From an uncultured Eubacteriales bacterium (lineage in GTDB: Bacteria; Bacillota; Clostridia; Lachnospirales; Lachnospiraceae): 64,000 nucleotides of DNA. The notes beneath the pieces are model-generated. The model was not told the origin of the DNA and searched no databases. It saw only the letters and a list, made by a program, of their open reading frames with translations. This document shows positions 24,880 through 31,722 of the stretch, piece by piece; the first letter of the stretch is position 1; the number at the start of each line of letters is the position of its first letter. The translations under genes were made by a program, and so were the position numbers. Where the stretch lies: assembly GCA_900314565.1 (NCBI GenBank), contig OMVU01000003.1, positions 1 to 64,000 of the forward strand, given 5' to 3'.

Positions 24880-26661
24880 TTGTCGGCAAAATATCCGGAT
24901 CCGAAGTTTTTCCGCTTTAAGGATCATATCAACTGGAAAGCACAGGCGGATAATATTAAGGAGATCGGCGGCATCGTCGCGGAGCTCCTCAAGGAGACAG
25001 ACTGGAAGGATGTCGGCAAAGCGACCGCCGGAGACATGAAGGCGTTCGCAAAACGCGTTTCCTATGAAGCCTCACTGCTCAGAAAAATGTCCGCCGCAGA
25101 GAAAAAGGACCTCCTTCTGAACGGGGAAAAGCAGCTCGGAAAGCTCTATCGCTCCGGGAAAATGGCGACCGTCCGCCGCGAATGGAGAGGTCTCAAGGAC
25201 ACGGGCGTCGATTTCTATGAATGGTGCAGGATGTGGGGCATGCTGCTTGCGACATTCAGCAAAGACCTCATTCCGGCCCTGGGCGGCGCAGTCCACTACC
25301 GCTGGATGATCTCTTATTTCTGCTGCCACAGCTTTATGGATAAGAATACGCTCGGCCTCCGCGGCAAAGCGCTCAAAATGCACCACGAGCTGATCTACGC
25401 GATCTTCCGCTATGTCGCCGAAAATCTCGTCCTCCTCATGAAGGGCGACGAGAAGGTGGGCAACAGTGTCGACCTTTCAAAAAAGGTCGTCCTGCTCGAC
25501 GAGATGACGATGGCCCAGATCATGGCCGGTTTCCCGGACCTGGTCGGCATCCCGTATCAGCTCATGCCGGTCTTCCTCCTCTCCGAGATCGACCAGCTGG
25601 CCTGTGAACCCTATATCGACGCGGTCGAATCATACGGCCTGCCGTCAGATACATGTCCGGTCCCGACCTCTGAGTGCGGAGCCTGCGTGGTAGATGCTCT
25701 TCCGCATCTCGGAGCCTGCTTCATCTCAAGCTCGATGCCCTGTGACGGCTCGGTCATGGCATCGTCCTACACGTCAAGGCGGTTCAAGGATCTTCCGACC
25801 TTCCACCTCGCCTTCCCGGTGCGCTACGAGGACGAGTCGATCATCGACAATGCTGTCAAGGATATCAAGGCCTGCATCAAGTTCATCGAGGATCAGACCG
25901 GTGCAAAGTGGAACTGGGACGCTTACTTCGCTGCAATGAAGCGGTTCAACGAAGAGACAAAGTACGAGCTCCGCAAGTGGGAAGTCAACCAGACGCCTTA
26001 TCCGCAGCTCATCGGTCCCTGCTACGAGCTCTTTCGTAAATGGAATTATGAAATGGACGGCGGAATCGACCCGCGCATCCTGAAGACCTTCAACAAGGTC
26101 GACCGCCTGATGATGCAGGCGTACGAGAAGCGCGAGGAGCCCTGGCGCGGAAAGATGCGTCACCGGGCGATCGTCTGGTCCGTACCGGCCCACTATTACG
26201 CGAACTTCTCGAACTGGCTCGCCAACTGCTGGGGCATCAACGTTCTCGTCGAGATGGAATCCCTGAACTTCACGAAGCCTCTCGAGACGGAGGACAAGGA
26301 GGAAGCTCTCCGGGATATGGCGCGTCTCTATGAGAGAATGGTCATGCGGCGCCACACGAACGGCGGCTATGATCACGTACTGACAGAGCTCTGGCGTCAG
26401 GTCGAAGCCTGGAAGCCCGACATCGTCATCATGTACCAGCATGTCTCCTGCAAGAATATGTCGACCCTGAACGGTCTCTTCGAAGATCAGGCGAGGGAGC
26501 GCGGCGTGCGCCTCATCTGGATCGAGCACGACCTGATGGATCCCCGCACAGTCTCGAGGAAAGACATGCGTTCCAAGGTAAATGAATACATGCGCACTGT
26601 CATGCGCGAGGAGCCGCTCGATCCTTCGCTGGTGGATTTTGAGGACGACGCTTCCTGGTAA
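24880..26661 (+). CDS. 2-hydroxyacyl-CoA dehydratase-like large subunit, module B
   Basis: A 593-residue paralogue of the 566-residue module A subunit. Cysteine-bearing segments are CPVPTSECGACV, SSMPCDGSVMASS and MYQHVSCKNMST; the end MREEPLDPSLVDFEDDASW matches module A almost exactly. The N-terminal extension of about 170 residues shares the REWRG motif with module A and has no equivalent I know in classical dehydratases. I start at TTG 24880, which has AAGGAGGTG just upstream; an ATG-started frame from 24829 would lie inside the preceding gene. The gene precedes the activator gene by about 105 bases. Substrate unknown. Confidence 0.86.
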   Translation: MSAKYPDPKFFRFKDHINWKAQADNIKEIGGIVAELLKETDWKDVGKATAGDMKAFAKRVSYEASLLRKMSAAEKKDLLLNGEKQLGKLYRSGKMATVRREWRGLKDTGVDFYEWCRMWGMLLATFSKDLIPALGGAVHYRWMISYFCCHSFMDKNTLGLRGKALKMHHELIYAIFRYVAENLVLLMKGDEKVGNSVDLSKKVVLLDEMTMAQIMAGFPDLVGIPYQLMPVFLLSEIDQLACEPYIDAVESYGLPSDTCPVPTSECGACVVDALPHLGACFISSSMPCDGSVMASSYTSRRFKDLPTFHLAFPVRYEDESIIDNAVKDIKACIKFIEDQTGAKWNWDAYFAAMKRFNEETKYELRKWEVNQTPYPQLIGPCYELFRKWNYEMDGGIDPRILKTFNKVDRLMMQAYEKREEPWRGKMRHRAIVWSVPAHYYANFSNWLANCWGINVLVEMESLNFTKPLETEDKEEALRDMARLYERMVMRRHTNGGYDHVLTELWRQVEAWKPDIVIMYQHVSCKNMSTLNGLFEDQARERGVRLIWIEHDLMDPRTVSRKDMRSKVNEYMRTVMREEPLDPSLVDFEDDASW

Positions 26662-26766
26662 AGAAAATACAGGCAGATGACAGCATCTGCATCCGGCATG
26701 TTTAATCTGTATCTGACATAACGATTAAGACAAGAACATAAGTATGTTTAGGAGGATAAAAGAACT

Positions 26767-27570
26767 ATGAAATATTTCGGCGGCTGTGACGTAGGCTCTA
26801 CATACACCAAGGCAGTCATTCTGGACGAGAACGGAAAGATGGTTGCCGACACCACACTGAAAAGTAAAATCATCGCCCGGGAATCCGCCGAGCTCGCCAT
26901 GAAGGAAGTCATTTCCCAGGTTCCGGATCTCGAGAAGCCTGAAGACCTCGCTTACCTGATCGGTACCGGCTACGGGCGCAACAAAGTCCCCTTCGCGGAT
27001 GAAAATGTATCCGAGATCTCCTGCCATGCGATGGGCGTTCATATCACGAACCCGACGGTCAAGGCGATCATCGATATCGGCGGACAGGACGTCAAGGGCA
27101 TCGCCATCGACACGGACGGAACCGTCAAGAACTTCGCGATGAATGACAAGTGCGCTGCGGGAACAGGACGCTTCTACGAGGCGATGGCCCGTTCCTTCGA
27201 GATGACGCTCCCCGAATTTTCAAAGCTCTCTCTCACCGCGAAAAATGTCATTCCGATCACCGCGCAGTGCACGGTCTTCGCTGAATCCGAAGTCATCACG
27301 CTCGTCGGAGAGGGCAAGCCGATGAACGAGATCGCAGCCGGCATCCAGATGGCTGTCGCAAAGAGATGCTTCGTCATGGCGAAAAAGGCAGGCGCAACGG
27401 ATTCCATCACACTGACCGGCGGCTGCGCAAAGAACAGCGGCTTAAAGGCTGCGATCGAGCGCGTTCTGAAGCTGAAGGTCGTGGAATTAAAGACCGACCC
27501 GCAGCTCATGGGTGCTCTCGGAGCGGCTGAATTTGCCCGCCAGAAGGGGCTTGCCAAGGCCTCCCGCTGA
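26767..27570 (+). CDS. Acyl-CoA dehydratase activator ATPase (HgdC/BcrAD/BadFG family)
   Basis: A 267-residue ASKHA-fold ATPase, the right length for the archerase that injects one electron into dehydratase or reductase subunits at the cost of ATP. Phosphate-1 motif DVGSTYTKAV is at residues 8-17, IIDIGGQDVKG lies near residue 100, and the two cysteines that share the [4Fe-4S] cluster between subunits are in NDKCAAGTGRF and ITAQCTVFAESEV. The adenosine motif LTGGCAKNSGLK is near the end. AGGAGG precedes the ATG. It is the only activator in the window, so it probably serves both dehydratase modules. Confidence 0.95.
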   Translation: MKYFGGCDVGSTYTKAVILDENGKMVADTTLKSKIIARESAELAMKEVISQVPDLEKPEDLAYLIGTGYGRNKVPFADENVSEISCHAMGVHITNPTVKAIIDIGGQDVKGIAIDTDGTVKNFAMNDKCAAGTGRFYEAMARSFEMTLPEFSKLSLTAKNVIPITAQCTVFAESEVITLVGEGKPMNEIAAGIQMAVAKRCFVMAKKAGATDSITLTGGCAKNSGLKAAIERVLKLKVVELKTDPQLMGALGAAEFARQKGLAKASR

Positions 27571-27622
27571 GAGAAGGCAGTTTGAATAACGTAAAAACCT
27601 TTAATAACGAGGAAACGATCGA

Positions 27623-27790
27623 ATGAAAACACTTTTTAAACTCATTCTGACAATTATAAAGATCCTTACCGTTGTCCTCGGTGTTCTTTTCGCCGTATAT
27701 TTCTGGAATCTCGATCAGAAACTCATGGCGTGGGCATACACACAGGTCAACAATATCTTTGACAGAAAGAAGCAGGATCTGAACTTCTGA
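27623..27790 (+). CDS. Small single-helix membrane protein of module B
   Basis: A 55-residue protein (MKTLFKLILTIIKILTVVLG...), below most gene-finder cutoffs. One membrane helix is followed by LDQKLMAWAYTQ and a charged FDRKKQDLNF tail. The ATG follows GAGGAAACGATCGA. It lies between the activator and the ACS-like gene in one operon and resembles the 67-residue protein of module A: ILTVVLGVLFAVYFWNLDQK aligns with ILAVIYAALFAVFYYDLDGK. The repeated association with both dehydratase pairs argues that it is a real gene and a partner of these complexes. Unknown function. Confidence 0.75.
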   Translation: MKTLFKLILTIIKILTVVLGVLFAVYFWNLDQKLMAWAYTQVNNIFDRKKQDLNF

Positions 27791-27811
27791 TATCTCTCTT
27801 TGGTAACTGCC

Positions 27812-28528
27812 ATGAAATTATATGATTCAATTATAAAAAGTACGGGTGAGATCCTGGCACAAAAGGAAGGCATGCGCTTCCCCTACGATCGTTCCCGCGT
27901 CTGGAAAAATCTCGGAGAGAGCGAGCTCATCATGCGGCGGGACGCCGCGTTCGAGCTGGGCGGCCAGGGACAGCCTTCCGTCAATTACACCTGTGTTACG
28001 ACGTCAGGGCTGATCACAGAAGATGAGGTATATGTCTACGGCCCGGATCTTCCGGACATCCGGGCCGATGTCCCGTTCGCGAAAATAGTCTTGCTGGAGA
28101 CGAACGATCTCGGGGAATCCGAGGACGAGGAGAAGGCTTACGGGACGATCAGGAACATCGAATTCGTCCGCTACCATGTCTTCCCGGTCGGATACATGGT
28201 CCGGGTCTCCGCGCAGAGCAACGAGGAGCAGGTCCGGGTCAGCAAAAAAGTCATCAATTCCGGTATCCGCTTCTCCTATGTAGGGGCAGCCTATATCAAA
28301 AAATACAGGGCGCTTCCGGAAGTCCGGCATGTACGCATCATCTTTATCACGGATGGAGAACTGGTCGAAAAGCTCATGCCCTATGCGGGCAAAGTCGACG
28401 GTATCACGCGGACGCTGACGCACATTCTGGACGGTCTCCCGACAGACTGCGGACACTGTACCATGAAGGCTGTCTGTGACGAGGTGGAAGGGATGCGGGA
28501 GCTGCACCTTAAGCAGAAAAAGGGCTGA
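27812..28528 (+). CDS. Stand-alone acetyl-CoA synthase central-domain-like protein
   Basis: About 238 residues. Comparison from memory with the AcsB/CdhC beta subunit shows parallel order: AAFELGGQGQPS against the ACS VEFGGPKTPAFE region, VYVYGPDLPDI against VEVIGPDIDSV, a central YMVRVSAQSNEEQVRVSKK against WVRISKEAF, VRHVRIIFITDGELVEKL against VDRVQVTIYTDEQKVLEL, then CGHCTMKAVC against the CLLCQSFAPTHVC motif. It ends there, so the A-cluster (Ni-Ni-[4Fe-4S]) domain of ACS is missing. The ATG at 27812 has a weak ribosome site but follows the mini-gene by 21 bases. Possible roles are CoA or metal binding for the dehydratase complex; both are inference. Confidence 0.7.
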   Translation: MKLYDSIIKSTGEILAQKEGMRFPYDRSRVWKNLGESELIMRRDAAFELGGQGQPSVNYTCVTTSGLITEDEVYVYGPDLPDIRADVPFAKIVLLETNDLGESEDEEKAYGTIRNIEFVRYHVFPVGYMVRVSAQSNEEQVRVSKKVINSGIRFSYVGAAYIKKYRALPEVRHVRIIFITDGELVEKLMPYAGKVDGITRTLTHILDGLPTDCGHCTMKAVCDEVEGMRELHLKQKKG

Positions 28529-28547
28529 CAACAAATAAACAGAAAAA

Positions 28548-28592
28548 CCGCGTTATACAGCAGACAATCATACAGTCTGCTATATAACGCGG
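28548..28592 (-). terminator. Terminator between module B and the CooT-like operon
   Basis: Stem CCGCGTTATA-CA-GCAGAC paired with GTCTGC-TA-TATAACGCGG, 9-base loop. Leftward reading is followed by TTTTT, so it ends the CooT-like operon; it probably also limits the rightward module B transcript. Confidence 0.85.
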
Positions 28593-28616
28593 TCAGGGGC
28601 TTTCATGCAGCCGGCT

Positions 28617-28802
28617 TTATTCATCGACGCGGATCTCGATCTCGTTCTTCTCAAAGTCTGTCGATACGATCGACCCCTTTATTTCCCGGACAGATCCGAA
28701 AAGATCTCTCAGACGGATGATGTCACCATCGACCTCGATCCGGCTGGTGTTCGACATGAGAAGAGAGTGATCATCCTTGCGGTATGCATTGGAAAGACAC
28801 AT
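28617..28802 (-). CDS. CooT-like nickel-binding protein
   Basis: A 61-residue protein starting MCLSNAYRKDDHS. CooT of Rhodospirillum rubrum is a similarly tiny beta-rich protein beginning MCMAKV, whose Cys2 binds Ni(II) in the homodimer; the Met-Cys-hydrophobic start, the IEVDGDIIRLRDLFG turn and the final IVSTDFEKNEIEIRV strand all fit. I start at the ATG at 28802 (GGGAGGGTTAAT upstream), which puts the cysteine at position 2 as required. It lies one base after the His-rich gene and is translationally coupled to it. It probably assists nickel delivery together with the CooC-like protein. Confidence 0.82.
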   Translation of the reverse strand: MCLSNAYRKDDHSLLMSNTSRIEVDGDIIRLRDLFGSVREIKGSIVSTDFEKNEIEIRVDE

Positions 28803-28803
28803 A

Positions 28804-29214
28804 TTAACCCTCCCCGCACTCATTGAGTGCTTTACTTAACAGTTCGTTGCCTGAACGATACGCATTGAGAGCTTCATCGATAAGCCCCGCTGCTTTTTCT
28901 CTTCCTTCAGCGCGAAGAGCAGCCGCGAGTTCGACGAGCTCCTCCGCATGATGCATATTATGATCATACATATACCTGAGAAGGATCACATTGCGGTCTG
29001 CAGGTCCGTCTGCGGGAATATCGTGTGTATGATGGCCGTGATGACCGTGATGTTCATGTCCCTCATCCGATCCGTGATGGTGGTGATGACCGTGATGCTC
29101 ATGGCCTTCGTCCGGTCCATGATGGTCATGATGTTCATGGTGCTCATGTCCGCCATCCGGCAGTACCTGCTCATTATCAGTTGTAATCTTGTCCTGTTCA
29201 TCGAAACAGCTCAT
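28804..29214 (-). CDS. Histidine-rich metal-binding protein (CooJ/HypB-tail-like)
   Basis: A 136-residue cytoplasmic protein with a central run of about 25 histidines in three imperfect repeats of DEGHEHHGHH type (roughly residues 22-65), followed by an alpha-helical domain (NVILLRYMYDHNMHHAEELVELAAALRAEG). Such tracts store or deliver Ni or other soft divalent metals in CooJ, HypB and SlyD. I start at ATG 29214, which has GGAGGGGG upstream; a longer frame to 29265 lacks support. It is the first gene of a two-gene leftward operon with the CooT-like gene, which points to nickel. It is not homologous in any obvious way to CooJ outside the His tract. Confidence 0.8.
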   Translation of the reverse strand: MSCFDEQDKITTDNEQVLPDGGHEHHEHHDHHGPDEGHEHHGHHHHHGSDEGHEHHGHHGHHTHDIPADGPADRNVILLRYMYDHNMHHAEELVELAAALRAEGREKAAGLIDEALNAYRSGNELLSKALNECGEG

Positions 29215-29492
29215 CGCAATACCCCCTCCGCTCCGGGCGGTCAGTTCCTGTTCCACTTTGCTCATACATCTGACGACGGAAATAAAAGAATTCCGCGTCA
29301 GAGATCATACAACGGTTCATTTTGAAAGCTGCTCAGGCAGCAGCTTATAAAACGAACAGCGCTGCATCTGTTTTTCATTTGACAAGCAGCGCATCGGCAG
29401 CTGTTTGAAAGCGTGCATATTATTCGGACCTCAGGAGATCCGGTCCGATCTTATTATAGCAGTACCCAGTTTCTTTATAAAGGAGGATTTCA
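29215..29492. promoter_or_regulatory. Divergent promoter region, His-rich protein / flavin reductase
   Basis: About 280 bases. A perfect 7-bp inverted repeat TCGGACC/GGTCCGA with an 11-base spacer (29423-29447) lies just upstream of a TATTAT box (about 29450), an operator-like placement for the rightward gene. A TTGACA occurs near 29390 without a well-spaced -10. The 19-bp motif AATTCCGCGTCAGAGATCA at 29289-29307 recurs at three other intergenic sites. Confidence 0.45.
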
Positions 29493-31556
29493 ATGAAAGC
29501 ACAATACGACCCGCTCTTTACCCCATGGAAGATCCGGGATCTTGAAATCAAGAACAGGATCGTCCTCGCTCCGATGGGCGGGACCTGTATCTTTGGGTGG
29601 ATGGAGCCCCTGGGCAGCCATTTTGACTACGAGGCCGCCCGTCTCCTCATGAATATCGCAAAGTCCGACTGCGGACTGGTCATCCCGGGAATCGCTCCCG
29701 TAAAGGACATGCTCGGCGGCAAGTGGCTCTATCAGAATAAGCGCAAATTCAAGGAGCTCAAGGCTTTCATGGATGAGTTCCACAAGACCGGAGCGAAAAT
29801 GTTCATCCAGATGACCGCCGGCTTCGGCCGCTCAATGGCGCTCACCGCTCCGCTGGCCATGCTCGCAAAAAATAAAGTCCTGAATAAGCTCGCAAGCCCG
29901 ATCATCGACGCGGAGTATCTGACGGCAGCACCCAGTGTACTGCCGAACCGCTGGGCAGACGACGTCATGACAAGGCCTGTCACCGTGAAGGAGATCGATG
30001 ATATCGTCTACGCCTTCGGCGAAACAGCCCGCCTTATTAAGGAAGCCGGCGTCGACGGCGTTGAAGTCCATGCAGTCCATGAAGGCTACCTGCTTGACCA
30101 GTTCACACTGCCCTACTCCAATAACAGGACCGACGAATACGGCGGATCCTTCGAGAACCGCTACCGCTTCGCCATCCAGATCATCAATGAAATCAAATCA
30201 AAGTGCGGGGAGGACTTCCCTGTCTCGCTCCGCTATTCTGTCCGCTCCATGACAAAAGACTTCCGGTACGGCGCTATGCCGGGCGAAGATTTTGTGGAAA
30301 TCGGCCGTGACATGGAGGAATCCGAGAAAGCAGTCAAGTACCTGCAGGATGCAGGCTATGACATGCTGAACTGCGACAACGGGACCTACGATGCCTGGTA
30401 CTGGGCACATCCGCCGCAGTATATGCCGCAGAACTGCAACCTCGAGGACGTCGAGCACATTAAGCAGTTCGTCGATATTCCGGTCGTCTGCGCCGGACGT
30501 ATGCAGCCGGCTGTCGGAGCGGAAGCGATCCGCGACGGAAAGATCGATGCGATGGCCGTCGGACGCCAGTTCCTTGCGGATCCTCACTGGGTCACAAAAC
30601 TGATCCGCGGACACGAAGAGGATATCCGCCCCTGCATCTGCTGCCATACAGCCTGCTTCAACCTGACAAAGCACAACGGATCCGCCAACGATCAGGATCT
30701 GTCAGAGTCCGCCGGCATGTGTCACTGTGCCGTCAATCCGATCTCCATGCAGTCGAAGAAATACTACATCCGCCCGGCCAAAAAGCAGAAGACCGTGGCT
30801 GTCATCGGCGGCGGAATCGGAGGCATGGAGGCTGCCCGCATCCTTACCCTTCGCGGCCACAAGGCTGTGATCTACGAGAAGAGCGACTGTCTCGGAGGCA
30901 TTTTCATCGCTGCTGCAGCGCCTGAATTCAAGGAGAAGGACAAGGAGCTCATCAGCTGGTTCAAGCACCAGATCGACAAGCTGGGTATTGAAGTCCATCT
31001 GAACACGGAGGTCACGCCCGAGGATATTCCGGAAGCTGATGAGATCATCGTTGCGACCGGCGCCGCTCCGAACCGTATTCCGATCCCGGGAGCGAGCGAG
31101 TACGCGATGGACGCCACAGAATATCTTCTTGGCGAGAAGGAAGTCGGCGACAACGTCGTGATCATCGGCGGCGGTCTGACGGGCTGTGAGATTGCGCTTG
31201 ACCTGTTCAGAAAGGGAAAGCATCCCGCTATCGTGGAAATGAAAGACGACCTCATCGCCGTCAAGAATATGTGTCTCGCAAATACGAGCTATCTGCGCGA
31301 CTGCTTCAAGACCAACAAGGTTCCGGTCTACCTGAACGCCGGCGTAAAGAACATCTCGGAGACAGAGGTCTCTGTACAGACGAAGGACGAAGGGATCGTC
31401 ACGCTGCCGGCTGACAACGTCATCATGTCCGTCGGTTATCATCCGATGCCGCTCAAGGAGGCTTCGGAGCATGTCCACCTGCTCGGCGACTGCAGCAAGG
31501 TCGGAAATGTTCGCTCAGTCATCTGGGGCGCATGGGATATTGCGATGAAGATCTGA
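29493..31556 (+). CDS. Fe-S flavin enoate reductase (2,4-dienoyl-CoA reductase / BaiCD-like)
   Basis: A 687-residue old-yellow-enzyme multidomain reductase. Residues 1-370 form the FMN TIM barrel (PWKIRDLEIKNRIVLAPMGG; then EGYLLDQFTLPYSNNRTDEY). Next come the [4Fe-4S] cysteines in CICCHTAC and a further CHCAVNP, the FAD-binding VAVIGGGIGGMEAARIL near residue 430, and a second nucleotide site VVIIGGGLTGCEIALDL for NAD(P)H. Family members reduce dienoyl-CoA, cinnamate-type enoates, bile-acid intermediates or trimethylamine. The gene begins after AAAGGAGG and ends at a clean terminator. Lying next to the dehydratase/nickel cluster, it could reduce the enoyl product of dehydration; this link is only positional. 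Confidence 0.92.
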   Translation: MKAQYDPLFTPWKIRDLEIKNRIVLAPMGGTCIFGWMEPLGSHFDYEAARLLMNIAKSDCGLVIPGIAPVKDMLGGKWLYQNKRKFKELKAFMDEFHKTGAKMFIQMTAGFGRSMALTAPLAMLAKNKVLNKLASPIIDAEYLTAAPSVLPNRWADDVMTRPVTVKEIDDIVYAFGETARLIKEAGVDGVEVHAVHEGYLLDQFTLPYSNNRTDEYGGSFENRYRFAIQIINEIKSKCGEDFPVSLRYSVRSMTKDFRYGAMPGEDFVEIGRDMEESEKAVKYLQDAGYDMLNCDNGTYDAWYWAHPPQYMPQNCNLEDVEHIKQFVDIPVVCAGRMQPAVGAEAIRDGKIDAMAVGRQFLADPHWVTKLIRGHEEDIRPCICCHTACFNLTKHNGSANDQDLSESAGMCHCAVNPISMQSKKYYIRPAKKQKTVAVIGGGIGGMEAARILTLRGHKAVIYEKSDCLGGIFIAAAAPEFKEKDKELISWFKHQIDKLGIEVHLNTEVTPEDIPEADEIIVATGAAPNRIPIPGASEYAMDATEYLLGEKEVGDNVVIIGGGLTGCEIALDLFRKGKHPAIVEMKDDLIAVKNMCLANTSYLRDCFKTNKVPVYLNAGVKNISETEVSVQTKDEGIVTLPADNVIMSVGYHPMPLKEASEHVHLLGDCSKVGNVRSVIWGAWDIAMKI

Positions 31557-31569
31557 ACGTAATATAAAG

Positions 31570-31610
31570 AAGCCGGAGAACGGTTCGTGATCAGTTCCGT
31601 TTTCCGGCTT
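31570..31610 (+). terminator. Rho-independent terminator of the flavin reductase gene
   Basis: AAGCCGGAGAACGG paired with CCGTTTTCCGGCTT, followed by TTT; starts 13 bases after the stop codon. Confidence 0.92.
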
Positions 31611-31722
31611 TTTGTATATTAAGCATCAAATATCCACTCACCGACACTTTACGTCATTTCCAGGCTTGTCGAATATATTGATTCATCTCATGATTGAAAT
31701 CATGATAATTCTGTGTCAGAGA

